From Leucocoprinus leucothites (taxonomy: Eukaryota > Basidiomycota > Agaricomycetes > Agaricales > Agaricaceae): a stretch of 64,000 nt of DNA. Where the stretch lies: positions 1,302,001 to 1,366,000 of the forward strand of contig JAACJO010000005.1 of NCBI GenBank assembly GCA_013368445.1, in the 5' to 3' direction. Of the stretch, positions 44,000-56,493 are shown in pieces; the first letter of the stretch is position 1, and every line of letters starts with the position of its first letter. The position numbers and the translations under genes are program-made. The notes beneath the pieces were generated by a model. It was given only the letters and a program-made list of their open reading frames with translations. It made no database searches and had not been told where the DNA came from.

Positions 44000-46900
44000 A
44001 TGGCCGCTCCTGGTTATCCCAGGCCCATGGATCCAAGAAATGCTCCTTATCCTTCCCAACGACAAGAACCTCCCCAGCAAGCTTCTCCCTTCTCGTCCCC
44101 CCGGCGAGAATACGACGACGTCTCGGACCTGGGCGACCACTATAACAGCATGAACTCTAGCACCGCCCGTTTGGCAGGTAGCCCAGGATATTTTGATCAA
44201 ACCAATGGTCTGTGTGAACTATTTTTCTGGGAAATAATTCACTTAACATCGGATATGCTTTCATAGAGTCTGGCGAATATGGTCGTTACAACCCCTCTGT
44301 TGACTCGCATGCCAGTTTTCCCAGCATCTCCCCTTTTGCCGACCCGGGCTTTGGTTCCACCGAGCACTACCCGGCTTGGTCCGCTGACCGTCAAATACCA
44401 ATGTCGACCGAAGAGATTGAGGACATTTTCCTCGACCTTACGCAAAAGTTCGGGTTTCAACGGGATTCCATGCGTAATATGGTGAGTGGAGCTGTACTAC
44501 GTGAGGTGCAATCGTTTACCCGTCTATTTTCAGTTTGACTTTCTAATGCATCTCTTGGATTCTCGAGCATCACGCATGTCTCCGAACCAGGCCCTGTTGA
44601 CTGTCCATGCGGATTACATTGGTGGTCAGCATGCCAATTACCGTAAATGGTACTTCGCTGCTCAGCTCAACTTGGATGATGCTGTTGGTCAGACACAAAA
44701 TCCGGGTCTTCAACGTCTGAAAAGCATGAAAGGGGTAAAATCTTCGGGTTCTAAGTCGCTCGACAGTGCTCTAAACCGTTGGCGCAATGCAATGAACAAC
44801 ATGAGCCAGTACGATCGTCTACGCCAGATTGCACTTTTCCTCCTGTGTTGGGGTGAAGCAGGCAATGTTCGTTTTGTTCCGGAATGTCTATGCTTCATTT
44901 TCAAGTGCGCCGACGACTACTATCGAAGCCCCGAATGCCAAAACCGCGTCGATCCTGTGCCTGAGGGCCTGTATCTGAATACGATTATCAAGCCCTTATA
45001 TCGTTTTATGCGGGATCAGGGATATGAAGTTGTAGACGGCAAATTTGTGAGGAAGGAGAAGGACCACGATCAAATCATTGGCTATGATGACATCAATCAA
45101 CTCTTTTGGTATCCTGAAGGCCTCGCTAAGATTGTTCTCCAAGGCGGAGTGCGTTCTCTCCACTTTCTGAAAGTCATTATTCTCACAATCTACTGTAGCA
45201 GCGACTCATCGATATTCCACCCACCCAACGATTCATGAAGCTAGGAAAAGTTGAATGGCAGCGCACGTTCTTTAAAACTTATTTCGAGAAACGTTCCACC
45301 GCACACCTCCTTGTCAATTTCAACCGCATCTGGATTTTTCATATTGGTTTTTTCTATTTCTACACCGCTTTCAACTCGCCGAAGGTGTACGCTCCCCGTG
45401 ATAAAGCATTCCCATCCGCACCAATGACGTGGTCTGCCACTGCGTTAGGTGGAGCAGTATCAACCGGCATCATGATTCTTGCTACGCTCGCCGAATTTTC
45501 GTATATCCCAACAACTTGGAACAATGCTTCTCATCTTACGACACGACTTATCTTCCTTCTCGTCATTCTTGCTCTTACTGCAGGCCCTACCTTCTACATT
45601 GCTCTGGTGGACGGTCGTCCCACAAGTGCCAACTCCCAGATACCATTGATCATCGGCATTGTCCAATTCTTTATTTCCGTCGTTGCCACGCTAGCATTTG
45701 CGATTATACCCTCAGGACGGATGTTTGGTGACCGTGTCGCAGGAAAATCTAGAAAATACATGGCATCTCAAACGTTCACCGCTTCCTATCCCTCGCTTCC
45801 CCGAAGTGCACGTACAGCTTCCATTATTATGTGGTTGTTGATCTTCGGATGCAAGTTTACCGAATCATACTTCTTCTTGACATCATCGTTTAGTAGTCCA
45901 ATTGCCGTTATGGCCCGGACGAAAGTTCAGGGGTGTAATGATAAGATTTTCGGCAACCATTTGTGTACCAATCAGGTACCTTTTGCGTTGGCGATCATGT
46001 ATGTGATGGACCTAATTCTCTTCTTCCTCGACACATATTTGTGGTACATCATCTGGGTCGTCATCTTCAGTATTGGCAGATCATTTTCTCTAGGTCTATC
46101 CATCTGGACCCCTTGGAAAGACATCTACACCCGACTCCCCAAGCGGATATACGCCAAGCTCTTGGCAACTGCTGAGATGGAAGTCAAGTACAAGCCAAAG
46201 GTAAATTATGTGTTCACATCTCAAGTTTTATAGCCTCTGATTTTCTTTCCCTAGGTCCTGGTGTCGCAGATTTGGAACGCCATCATCATTTCCATGTATC
46301 GCGAGCACCTACTCTCGATTGATCATGTCCAACGACTACTGTATCATCAGGTGGATGGCCCAGATGGTCGTCGTACTCTGCGCGCCCCTCCCTTCTTCAC
46401 GAACCAAGACGGCTCCAAAGATAGATTCTTCCCCGACGGTGGTGAGGCTGAGCGACGCATTTCATTCTTTGCCTCGTCTCTTACCACTGCGTTGCCTGAG
46501 CCCCTTCCTGTCGATGCCATGCCAACATTCACTGTTCTCGTCCCCCATTATTCGGAAAAAATTCTACTGAGCCTGCGGGAGATCATTCGCGAAGAGGACC
46601 AGAACACTCGAGTTACTTTATTGGAATACCTGAAGCAGCTGCATCCGGTTGAATGGGATAATTTCGTGAAGGATACCAAGATCCTCGCCGAGGAGTCGGA
46701 GGCCATGGACGGAACTGCAAGTCAACACAACGAGAAGTCCAGCAAGGTTGATGACCTCCCTTTCTATTGCATCGGTTTCAAAACTTCTTCACCGGAATAC
46801 ACACTCCGTACCCGTATCTGGGCATCCCTCCGTGCACAGACACTTTATCGTACCGTGTCGGGCATGATGAACTACTCGAAGGCCATCAAGTTGCTGTACC

Positions 46901-49802
46901 GTGTCGAGAACCCGGATATCGTCCACAACTTTGGTGGGAACACGGAGCGACTGGAAAAGGAGTTGGAACGCATGGCACGTCGCAAATTCAAGTTTACCAT
47001 CTCTATGCAACGCTTCTCCAAGTTTAACAAGGAAGAGCAAGAGAATGCCGAGTTTTTACTGCGTGCATACCCAGATTTGCAGATTGCCTATCTTGACGAA
47101 GAACCTGGGCCAAAGGGAGGCGAGGCAAGGCTGTTCTCCGCGCTCATTGACGGTCACTCCGAGATCGACGAGAGAACTAGCAAGCGTAAACCCAAGTTCC
47201 GGGTTGAGCTGCCTGGTAACCCCATTCTCGGAGACGGAAAGTCAGATAACCAAAACCATGCGATTATTTTCTACCGAGGCGAATACCTTCAGCTAATCGA
47301 CGCTAATCAGGACAACTATCTTGAAGAGTGTTTGAAGATTCGCAACATTCTGGGTGAATTTGAGGAGTACTCCGTATCCAGCCAGAGCCCTTATGCTCAA
47401 TGGGGCCACAAGGAATTCACTCGCTCCCCTGTTGCCATTGTCGGTACTCGCGAGTACATTTTCTCTGAGAACATCGGTGTACTTGGTGATATCGCAGCCG
47501 GAAAAGAACAGACATTCGGTACTATGACGGCCCGTGCTTTGGCATGGATTGGTGGAAAGCTGCATTATGGACACCCCGATTTCTTGAATGCTACATTCAT
47601 GAACACTCGCGGTGGTGTTTCCAAAGCACAGAAGGGCTTACATCTCAATGAAGATATCTTCGCCGGTATGAACGCTTTCGGTCGTGGTGGACGAATCAAG
47701 CATTCAGAGTACTATCAATGCGGAAAGGGTCGCGATCTCGGATTTGGAACCATTCTTAATTTCCAGACCAAGATCGGCACCGGTATGGGCGAACAAATGC
47801 TTAGTCGAGAGTATTATTACCTAGGAACCCAACTGCCGATCGATCGATTCCTCACCTTCTACTACGGTCACCCAGGTTTCCACATCAACAATATCTTGGT
47901 TATATACTCGATCCAGGTGTTCATGATTACTCGTAAGTGATGTATTCATTGACACAACTTAAGGATTCTCATATTTTGGACAGTCCTTTACATCGGCACT
48001 TTGAATAAGCAGCTGGCCATCTGCCGAGTTGATGGACAAGGAAATGTGATCGGAGGTCAACCTGGTTGCTACAACTTGATTCCTGTCTTCGACTGGATTA
48101 AGCGCTGCATCACCTCGATCTTCTTAGTCTTCTTCATCGCCTTCTTACCCTTGTTCCTGCAAGGTGAGTATCTTCCTCTCCTGCTGTACCTCCTTTAACA
48201 CCATTTCTAGAACTGGTGGAACGAGGAACTGGAAAAGCTATCCTTCGTCTTGCAAAACATTTCCTATCACTATCACCCATCTTTGAGGTCTTCTCCACAC
48301 AAATTTACTCTAACTCCATCCTCAGTAATTTGGCATTCGGAGGCGCTCGGTACATTGCGACTGGACGCGGTTTTGCGACAACGCGCATCTCTTTCAGCAT
48401 CTTATACTCCCGCTTTGCCGGTCCGAGTATTTACATGGGCATGAGAAACCTACTACTATTGCTCTATGCCACCATGTCAATTTGGATTCCCCACCTCATA
48501 TACTTCTGGCTTTCTGTCTTGTCGCTATGCGTCGCACCATTCCTTTTCAACCCTCACCAGTTCTCCTTCGCTGACTTCATCATCGACTACCGGGAATTTT
48601 TACGTTGGATGTCTCGGGGTAACTCGAGGACGAAGGCGAGCAGCTGGTACGGCTATTGCAGGCTCTCGAGGACCATGATCACAGGTTACAAAAAGAAAAA
48701 GCTTGGCCACCCTTCCGAGAAACTCTCGGGTGACGTCCCCCGAGCAAGCTGGCGTTCCGTCATCTTTTCCGAAGTCATCTGGCCTATCTGCATGGCTACC
48801 ATCGTTGTTGTTGCATATATGTTTGTTAAATCCTTCCCCGACGCGAACGGCCAAATTGGACCGAGTCCTCTCATTCGTATTGCCGTTATCGCCATTGGGC
48901 CTGTGGTCTGGAATGCCGCAGTCTTGATTAGTCTTTTCTTCATTTCGCTCTTCTTGGGACCCATGATGGAATCCTGGACTAAATTCGGTTCCGTCATGGC
49001 AGCCCTGGCTCATGTCTTGGGACTGGTCGGTCTCGTCGCCTTCTTTGAGTTCTTCGTAAGTTGTCGTTTTCTGAGATGTTTGATACTCGCCTAACCGATC
49101 ATTCCAGTGGTTTTTGGAGCTTTGGGATGCATCTCATGCCGTTCTTGGTGTCATCGCGATAATTGCCATTCAACGCACCATTCAAAAGTTCTTCATCGCT
49201 GTGTTCTTGACTCGCGAATTCAAACACGATGAAACTAACCGTGCTTGGTGGACGGGGAAATGGTATGGTCGGGGCCTTGGGAATTCAGCCATGTCGCAAC
49301 CTGCCCGAGAGTTCATTGTAAAGATTGTGGAGATGTCATTGTGGACGTCGGATTTCCTTCTGGCGCATATCCTCCTCATCATCTTGACGCCACCGACTTT
49401 GATCCCATTCTTCAATAGCATCCACTCCACGATGCTCTGTGAGTCATGCATCATTTTCCCCCTCAGATCGGTCTACTGATACCCTCTAGTTTGGCTCCGC
49501 CCCTCCAAACAGATACGACCGCCCCTCTTCTCGACGAAGCAAAAGCGACAACGCAGGTGGATTGTGAGTAGGCCGGACTTTCCTTGAAATTTACAATTGA
49601 CTTGGTTCCTAAATGACCTTAGGTTGTCAAGTATACGGTTGTCTATGTTATCATGGTTTCTATACTAGCAGCCCTAATTGTCTTGCGTGAGTCTAGACTC
49701 CTGTTTTTGTCTTGGTCTAGCCTGACATGATACGTTCTTGCCTCAGCTGCTCTCTTCCGGGATCGTATTACATTTGATTGCGCCATCTGCAGGAATATCT
49801 AA
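44000..49802 (+). CDS. FKS1: 1,3-beta-glucan synthase catalytic subunit
   Basis: Plasma-membrane glycosyltransferase (GT48) that makes cell-wall 1,3-beta-glucan from UDP-glucose. Eleven exons: 44000-44207, 44267-44481, 44534-45148, 45202-46200, 46255-47932, 47984-48163, 48211-49055, 49108-49438, 49490-49563, 49623-49686, 49747-49802; 1754 residues. Order: disordered N-terminus, FKS1 domain ([40 protein letters not shown]), six or so membrane helices, the large cytosolic catalytic part ([80 protein letters not shown]), then many more helices. The echinocandin hot-spot-1 region reads FLTSSFSSP, unlike FLTLSLRDP of Candida/Saccharomyces; hot-spot 2 reads DWIKRCITS. Start has a good context and the first ATG is used. 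Identification firm. Confidence 0.96.
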
Positions 49803-51180
49803 CCATTTAATGGTTCAGGACTTTATATATATATTCTTTGATACCTGTGTTGGGCATGAACTCATGGCTGTAAATATTCTCCGGCGCTATTTTTTTTGCC
49901 TGTATTATCATAATCAACTAGACAATGATATTCCATTGGGTAAGGTAGGCTGAGTAAATAATGACCCTTTTAGTCGCACCGGATTTTGCATTCCCTTTCT
50001 CCGCATGAAATATATTCTATGGTTTGATATCTCAATTCATTTATACAAGCAGTGTAAACCTAAGCCTCCTGATTCCATGTGTGGATCATATATTGCACAG
50101 TTAAATGGACCCACATATGTAAATCTTACATCATCGGATATCGAACTGGTATTCCTCCTTGACTTCCGAGTACTATCCTAAGACTCAAGTCCTACGTATC
50201 CCGCTGGTCTGTCCTTTGATGATGCTCACCATTGACCTCCCCCCAACCCTTCAAAACGAGTAGCGCAACTATGCCCATGGGTTTCTCTCTCCTCTTTCAG
50301 AAACTGATACCTAGCACCATTCTTTTTGTTCTTTGCATGACCGCAAGGCCTGCGAGCTCGAGTAAGCTCACGCTGATAAAGGGGCGCGCTGAATGCTGCC
50401 ACGACCAAAACGAAAACCCCGGACACTGGTACCATCGAGCCTACCTTGAGAAGATGGCAGCTAGTGGATGCTCCTGTTGTTTTGCCAAGACCGCACTGCT
50501 TAGAATCACATCAAATATGCAAGTCTCGAGCTGTAGAAGTGCATCAGGGATCATGCAAACAAGTAACAAAGATAATTGGCAACGAATTTTGAGCGGGAGC
50601 AGGCAATCCTGCAGCTAATGCGCGACCATTTTGTCTGCATAAGCATTGATCCTCTAAGTACCAGAGTACTATAGAACCGAAAAAGTTCATATCACGTGTC
50701 AACAACCTGCCTTGCTCTGACTGTCAAAAATCTGAATCAAAACTCGAAGTCGTACCTCGCCAAGCCTTTCATTCAGTCGCTATCGATTGAGCGCTTGAAC
50801 CTTCTCACCCCCGAGAACTCTAAACCTCTTCAGCTTCCCATTGATATCTGCCCCTCCTCTATTTTGGGAATTAAGCGGCCAGCCTCCCTAAGTCACTGGT
50901 ACAGTAATCTCGTCTCAACGATCTCTACAAAATTCTAAACGTTCACTCATCAGATGAGTTCGAGTGCAATGGGCCTGGGCTGGATGAATTTTCTAAACTC
51001 TTTCCGGTTTCAACAGGTGCCCACCGCCCATTTAAGACATGAAACATCGGGCTTTATGCGGTCCCTTGCGTTTATCATCAATGCTCATAAGTTGACGAAC
51101 GATTATTAAAGGAGAGCGTTTGGGATTTAGCCCTTGCGGCCCACGGGAGTGGCGATGAATGAGGCGCTCGGCCCCTTTCT
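49803..51180. other. 1.4-kb stretch without a supported gene
   Basis: Between FKS1 and the first membrane-protein gene. Frame 50232-50618 (plus) is open for 128 codons but has no motif or consistent codon pattern. On the minus strand about 50390-50600, a hydrophobic frame (near MVPVSGVFVLVVAAFSAPLY) is open; it could be an exon of a small membrane protein, but no partner exons were convincing. Confidence 0.35.
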
Positions 51181-52160
51181 ATGTGTCAAACTGAATTCAT
51201 TGAGCTATACGCAACGTTTCCGTCCAGGATCCCGTCTTCATCCCTCCCATCCTCAGTCTCTGAGTTATTCACAAGTAGCTTTTTCCGGTTTCTTTCTCAG
51301 TATCATCAGCACATGATCGGGGAATTGATTCTGTGCTGGCTGACTCCCCAGCGCACACTCAAGCGGCTTTCCGAGGCACCTGGCGAGAACTCCGTCCAAT
51401 GGGAAGATTTCAGAGACACCAAATGCCGAAAGTGGGTGACCTTGAATATTATAGTGAGTTCTCGAGACTCTTGTGTAATAATAGACTACGATGGTTGACC
51501 TGACTTCCCTACAGTGTGGGTTGATCATGGGGTAAGACCATTTTCGCTTGTCCCGAGACCAAGACAAGACGCCAACGATGCCCGTAGCGCCATTACCACC
51601 CTCTTGTTCTCAAATTATCCTCTAAGCACGGGTGCTTTTACATTGGGAGCATTCTCGTTGTTGAGTGGTCTCATTGCAACCAGCCTCGGAACGGGGTTGA
51701 TATACGTGCTCTGCAGTCTTAAGGGTATCCAGTACCAGGTTTGTTCCTGTTCATCTAATTTGTGACCCCTGTAGGCCACTCATTCGCCCGAAGGCATTAG
51801 TGTCGAGAAGTCCTGTTCTATTTGCTCTTACTCTCGTTTTACCTCAGGTGAGGTTCGCTTGTGGCTAGCCTTTATAACAAGCGTACGATGCTCATGTATA
51901 GGCATGGGCAATGGCCTGCTTTTCAAGCTTTTATCTGGCTTGTGCTGTTGCCCTCTGGGAGGCAAATAACAAAGCATGGGTTGTCAAAGTCTGTCTTCGT
52001 TGCGTCTTATACATGCAATACCGAGGAACTGACAAGGCTAACTCCACAGTTGGGTGTTATCCTGAGTACAGTGTGTCTTATCCTCCACCTCGCAGGATTC
52101 ATCTTCGTCTTCCGTCGTGAACCAGCTGAAGCTTATGACGATCTTCCGCCCGGTAATTAG
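51181..52160 (+). CDS. Four-helix membrane protein, cluster copy A
   Basis: Family without a name that I know. Exons 51181-51453, 51515-51531, 51588-51738, 51794-51847, 51902-51988, 52050-52160; 230 residues. A second in-frame ATG at 51313 is an alternative start. Cytosolic-type N-terminus with TPQRTLKRLSEAPGENSVQW and EDFRDTKCRKWVTLN, then four membrane helices: IICGLIMGAITTLLFS, AFTLGAFSLLSGLIATSLGT, AWAMACFSSFYLACAVALWE and LGVILSTVCLILHLAGFIF. Exons 2-5 are 17, 151, 54 and 87 nt, matching copy B exactly. No catalytic motif is visible. Probably a small integral membrane protein; function unknown. Confidence 0.72.
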
Positions 52161-52381
52161 AGAATTTCGAGTTGTAACCTTCACCATTCAAGGTCTTTGT
52201 ATTTGTAATAGCAATACGGAAACCCCAGCGGCGTCTAACTTGGCACCCTACAAAGCCCGCTACTCCTGACCAATGGGTTCCACATATATAACCCAATGAA
52301 AAGTGACCATCCGTCTTTGTATGAATGAGCCCATCTTTACTTTATCAAGCCACCATTATATAGTCTACAATCAGAAATGTT

Positions 52382-53387
52382 TCATCGAGCCTCTGGCTGG
52401 TCGCTTATCACTATTACGTCTGACATTGGGGACCATTCCCCGCTGTGTCTGGATGCTGGTAGGCGATTGATCACTGGCTGCCGTACTTCACGGGCAGCAT
52501 TGTCCTGTGCATGCACCCATGCCCTGCCTTTCATAGACCCTCCCAAGTAAAAGCAGACACCAGTATTTAGAGTAAGCATCCCGCCTAGAACCACAGCGCA
52601 AATTCTGGCAACCTGATTGCGATCTTGATTCACTGAATCCAACCAGACCCAAGAACCGACGGCGACGAAGAAAGCCAATGCAGAAGCTCCACCGAACAGA
52701 GATGGAACCCCGCACAAGTAATAGAATAGCATTGATCGTTTCGTCAAAAGCTGAGCCAAGCCGCAGTATTGAACGTCAGAATCCAGTGTATTGGACGAGA
52801 AGGGAAATGGTATACCTGTAATCTGCTTGGATGCATCCCTATCAGTGCCCACAAGCACAGAAAGTCGAAGATGAGCGAGATAATGGCACCGAGGATCGAC
52901 GCGGCCACGGAGGCGTAGGTCATTCGGCGCAAATCACCATTAGAGGATATCAGCAAATTGGCATTTGAGCTAATTGTTGTCGGTCAATCCAGCAGCAATT
53001 CGAAATAACAGATTTAGAATAACACGACGTACGCGAGCAATAGACCAGACTAAAGCGAAGTCAAACCATCAGGAAGGTGAAATCCAGTGATTGGACCAAA
53101 CGAGCCTACCACAACGCCAATATTTTCAACTTTTCGCAGAAGAGTATCATGTAGTTGTTCCCAGTGTCGATATGTCTCGTATCTGTTAAGTGATTTGTTA
53201 TGCTATAACATCCGCCGAAGAATAAAATCACAGCGTACGACAGTTGTTCCTCCTCGGAAGCATAGCCAATTAATAAAAGTCGAACAATCCTCGTCGTTCG
53301 CTCAATTATTCTCGCAAAAAAACTTGACTTCGGGGGTGGGGGAGGATGGAAGTGACCATCTTTGATGTGAAGTACTTTGGGTTCCAT
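52382..53387 (-). CDS. Four-helix membrane protein, divergent cluster copy C
   Basis: Exons complement(53239..53387), (53110..53182), (53033..53049), (52816..52969), (52382..52750); 253 residues. Starts MEPKVLHIKDGHFHPPPPPK. Related to copies A and B: YETYRHWEQLHDTLLRKVEN aligns with their WExFRDxxCRKWVxLN block, followed by GVVSGLLLASNANLLISSNG, SILGAIISLIFDFLCLWALI, LFGGASALAFFVAVGSWVWL and VARICAVVLGGMLTLNTGVC as four helices. Exon 3 is 17 nt, as in A and B, and exon 4 is 154 nt against 151. The two later introns of A and B are absent, so exon 5 is one long unit ending in a hydrophilic tail (SGEWSPMSDVIVISDQPEAR). The same gene read without exon 3 hits a frame break, which supports this model. 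Confidence 0.66.
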
Positions 53388-54031
53388 TGGGTCTGGACTC
53401 TGAATGCTGGACTTCAAGGGGTGCTTATCAAGGCAATGCAAGCCCTGGCGCTCTCCTGGGCACTGGGCATGACAGGGGTAGTGCGATGACCTGCCACGTT
53501 TCCCTTACACAGTTACACTACCCCTTTTGAGCAGCGATGGCGAGCAGTAACCGTAACATTGTAATTTTGGACATACTCAATTCTGAGAAAGGCAGCGGGT
53601 GTCTGAGATTGTAACGGCAGTAGCTTGGCCAGAAATAGCAGTTGTGCAAACTAGTAAGTGGTAGTTAAGTATGTAGAGCACCAAACCTCTGGCGCAAACT
53701 CTAACCTGAGACTGTCAAGGAAGACAGCAGTGGGGCTGTCAGTACGGGCGCTTATGGATATTCTATTGTCCCCGGCTTGGCATACACTTAATACACCCCC
53801 CCTGGCCACGTTTGTAATAAATTGACATCTACTCGGGCATCAGGGAGATGGTCAAATTATAGTAGCCCGCGCATTGATGCGGTTTCAATTTGTCTCCAGT
53901 TTCAACATGGACCCTTGACGCCTCAGGCCTCAGGCCTCGTTTGTCAGGCCTTTAGGTCTGCTGGAACCCCTTGAGAACCAACTTGACGAGAGCGTTCCAG
54001 AGCTCTATATCACTCATTCTCACCCAAAGAG
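53388..54031. other. Divergent spacer between membrane-protein copies C and B
   Basis: 644 bp separating the start codons of copy C (minus) and copy B (plus). Holds both promoters. It contains a short direct repeat of CAGGCCT around 53925-53950. No coding frame is supported. Confidence 0.4.
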
Positions 54032-55006
54032 ATGAATTCGTGGCGACATCGCAAGTCCTTGTCTAAAACACTATCTGCCAGTGCCTCGACTATCGTTCAT
54101 TGGACGACCCCTCGGCAGAGTTTAACAAATCTCGTCAATTCACCCGGGGAAAATTTTATTGAATGGGAGCATTTCAGAGATAATCTCTGCAGAAAATGGG
54201 TCAATCTCAACGTCATGGTCCGCAACTTTTCTGCCGGCTTACATTATGTGGGGCTTAAGTCTTTCTATAGTGCGGTCTAGTCATGGGGTGAATATCCAGA
54301 GCCACAATGGCGATATTTCGCGACTTACATGTCTTTGCAGTGCAGTCTCAACAGTCGTATTCTCGGATTATCCCCTGAGCTCTGCAGTTTTTTCCCTGGG
54401 CGTGATATCGCTCTTGAGCAGCCTTATCGCTACTGGATTTGGGGTGGGGTTTATCTATGTGTTGGGCGACTTGAAAGGCTCGCGGTTCCAGGTATTTCTA
54501 GTGTTCCCTAGGTTTGGCTTTGACAAGTGCTGAGGAGGAAATCGAAAGAACCTGATGGAACAACATCCGTCGCTATTCGTGTTCGCACTCACTATACCTC
54601 AGGCGTGTTCTTACCCCCAGCAAGTTTAATAAAGGAGATCTGACGCCTCTAATAGACTTGGACATTCATCTCCTTTGCTTCCTTCTTCGCCAGTTGCGCA
54701 GTGCTTCTTTGGGAGGCAACTGATAAAGGTTGGACCTTGAAGGTCAGACGTTTTCTTTCGAGTTTTCTTATCCAGAACGACCAAAAGCTTACACAAGTTC
54801 GATCTCGTTTTTAGGCTGGTGTTTGTGCCAGTATTTTTCTGATCATTCTTCACCTGATTGGATTCTTCTATGTCTTCCGACCCGATAATCCTGATTTGCA
54901 TAGTTTACAGCCACTCGATCCTGTAAATCCCCGAACCAGCCATCGACGTGAAACGGTATTTGGAGTTGAGGTCCCTCGTCGACCACGCCAACCAGTGATC
55001 CCATAG
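54032..55006 (+). CDS. Four-helix membrane protein, cluster copy B
   Basis: Exons 54032-54217, 54271-54287, 54341-54491, 54549-54602, 54656-54742, 54815-55006; 228 residues. N-terminus MNSWRHRKSLSKTLSASAST, then TPRQSLTNLVNSPGENFIEW and EHFRDNLCRKWVNLN, the family block. Helices: VMCGLVMGAVSTVVFS, VFSLGVISLLSSLIATGFGV, WTFISFASFFASCAVLLWE, GVCASIFLIILHLIGFFYVF. The C-terminal tail is longer than in copy A and Pro/Arg-rich (NPRTSHRRETVFGVEVPRRP). Exons 2-5 have the same lengths as in copy A. Intron 54603-54655 begins GC (GCGTGT) where copy A has GT; no GT nearby keeps the frame. If that intron is not spliced, the protein would be truncated. Function unknown. Confidence 0.7.
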
Positions 55007-55396
55007 GCGCATCATGCGTCATCCGAGTCGTTCCAGGAGTCAACTAGAATCTACCTCAGCTTATTTACAGAAACATTATTGACTGATTATCATGTAAAGT
55101 ACACCCTACCCGAATTTGCGTCGCCCCATTCAGCTCAAATCATGAATACCTGATGGGATGAAGTCCCAATTTGTGATAGTCATATGAAATTGCTGTCTGG
55201 TCATAGTAAAGGTTACAAGGCAGTCAATGATACGTGATACCGTGCGCCCTTCATGCGTTGTTCGCAAAAGTCGACTTCGCTCTGCAAAATAAATCTCGAG
55301 ATATTTCAATGTTTCTACTCCGCTGGCACATGATTGTGATTTGAGAGATTCGAGTGACCCTTGGGGAAGCGCTCAGCCGCACTGCTTCACGCTACC
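55007..55396. other. Intergenic, no gene seen
   Basis: 390 bp between membrane copy B and the UbiA-type gene. Frames are open upstream of the UbiA ATG only from a TTG (55361), so that extension is not used. Holds the UbiA promoter. Confidence 0.45.
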
Positions 55397-56376
55397 ATGA
55401 CATGGACTCAAAATCTCCTCAAGGTGGCCATCGCGAGCCGACCACCATCGTGGACATTCGGTCCCATACTATTTGGGATTGGTATTATACACTCTAAGCA
55501 AATACCCAAGTCACTGCCTGTGCTGGCACTTGCAGCACTGCAAATTTTTTCCTTATCCATTCCACTTTGTATAAGTGAGTATCTTGTCATACCAATCTTG
55601 TTTCCCTTTCCTTACGCTAGGAAGTTGTCTTTGGGATAAATGACGTGTATGATTTCTCGACAGACAGTCGCAACCCGCGGAAGATCGTGAACGGACTTCA
55701 GGGAGGGGTTCTCCAGCCAGAGTACCACTCCCTCGTTCGCACCTCGGCTTATGTATCGACCATCTTCATCCTAATTATCTCGCTACTCACTCGTCAACTT
55801 TATAATACCCTCGCAATCATCTGCCTCCTCTCCCTCGGTTGGCAATATTCTGCTTCGCCTTTTCGGCTGAAGGAGGTTCCAGTCGTCGATTCCTTATCGA
55901 ATGGGTTGATTGTTTTCCTTACTTGGTTTTGTGGGTTCAGCTTCTCTGGGCTTGGTCTTGGAGACGTACCTTCCAAGGGCCTCATGTTGAGTCTGTGTAC
56001 GTCAGGCATCCATGCTCTGGGTGCTGTGATAGATGTCGATGCCGACACTGCTGCCGGTCAAAGGACCATCGCAACAGCGCTTGGGCACCGCCCCGCTGCT
56101 ATATTCAGTGCGGTTTGCTAGTGAGTGGCCCTTGCTCGAGTTGAACTCTAGCGCTCAGCGATTTTTTTTAGTTTGTTGGCAGCGGCCACTGAAACTCCCA
56201 ACTCAATTTTTGGTGTTTATCTCTGGGCAGGAACGTTGATTATGCTTGTGCCATGTCTAAAAATCAGCCTGGCACAGCGCACATTTGAAGTCATCGTTTA
56301 CATGTCTATCGCTTGTGCAACTATCTGGATTGCCGTACGCGTTGGCGGAATGCTGAAGTTGGCGAAAAGAGATTGA
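55397..56376 (+). CDS. UbiA-family membrane prenyltransferase
   Basis: Transfers a polyprenyl chain to an aromatic or lipid acceptor in a membrane. Exons 55397-55574, 55625-56120, 56172-56376; 292 residues. Two aspartate-rich motifs of the family are present: GINDVYDFSTDSRNPRK (NDxxDxxxD type) and IDVDADTAAGQRTIATALG (DxDxxxGxxT type). At least seven hydrophobic helices follow, for example YVSTIFILIISLLTRQLYNT and SNGLIVFLTWFCGFSFSGLG. The N-terminus RPPSWTFGPILFGIG matches the usual opening. The acceptor AG of exon 2 is the second one, since the first breaks the ND motif. It is not an obvious COQ2, COX10 or menaquinone enzyme, so the substrate is unknown. No other biosynthetic gene flanks it. 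Confidence 0.82.
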
Positions 56377-56493
56377 GAAGTGTCTGCCCACGTGTACTTT
56401 CGTAGTTGTAGACGCCCAATAGGATTGATGCAATAGTGATCGCGTCTCTTCCTTTCACCCATCGCGGTGGCTGGTGCTACTCACTACCCTTTC

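Noticed and set aside
50232..50618. 128-codon frame between FKS1 and the membrane cluster
   Set aside because: No motif, no plausible splice partners and irregular composition; likely chance.
52970..53109. Single 140-nt intron in membrane copy C
   Set aside because: It keeps a frame but gives a sequence unlike copies A and B; inserting the 17-nt exon 53033-53049 and shifting the first intron restores the family alignment.
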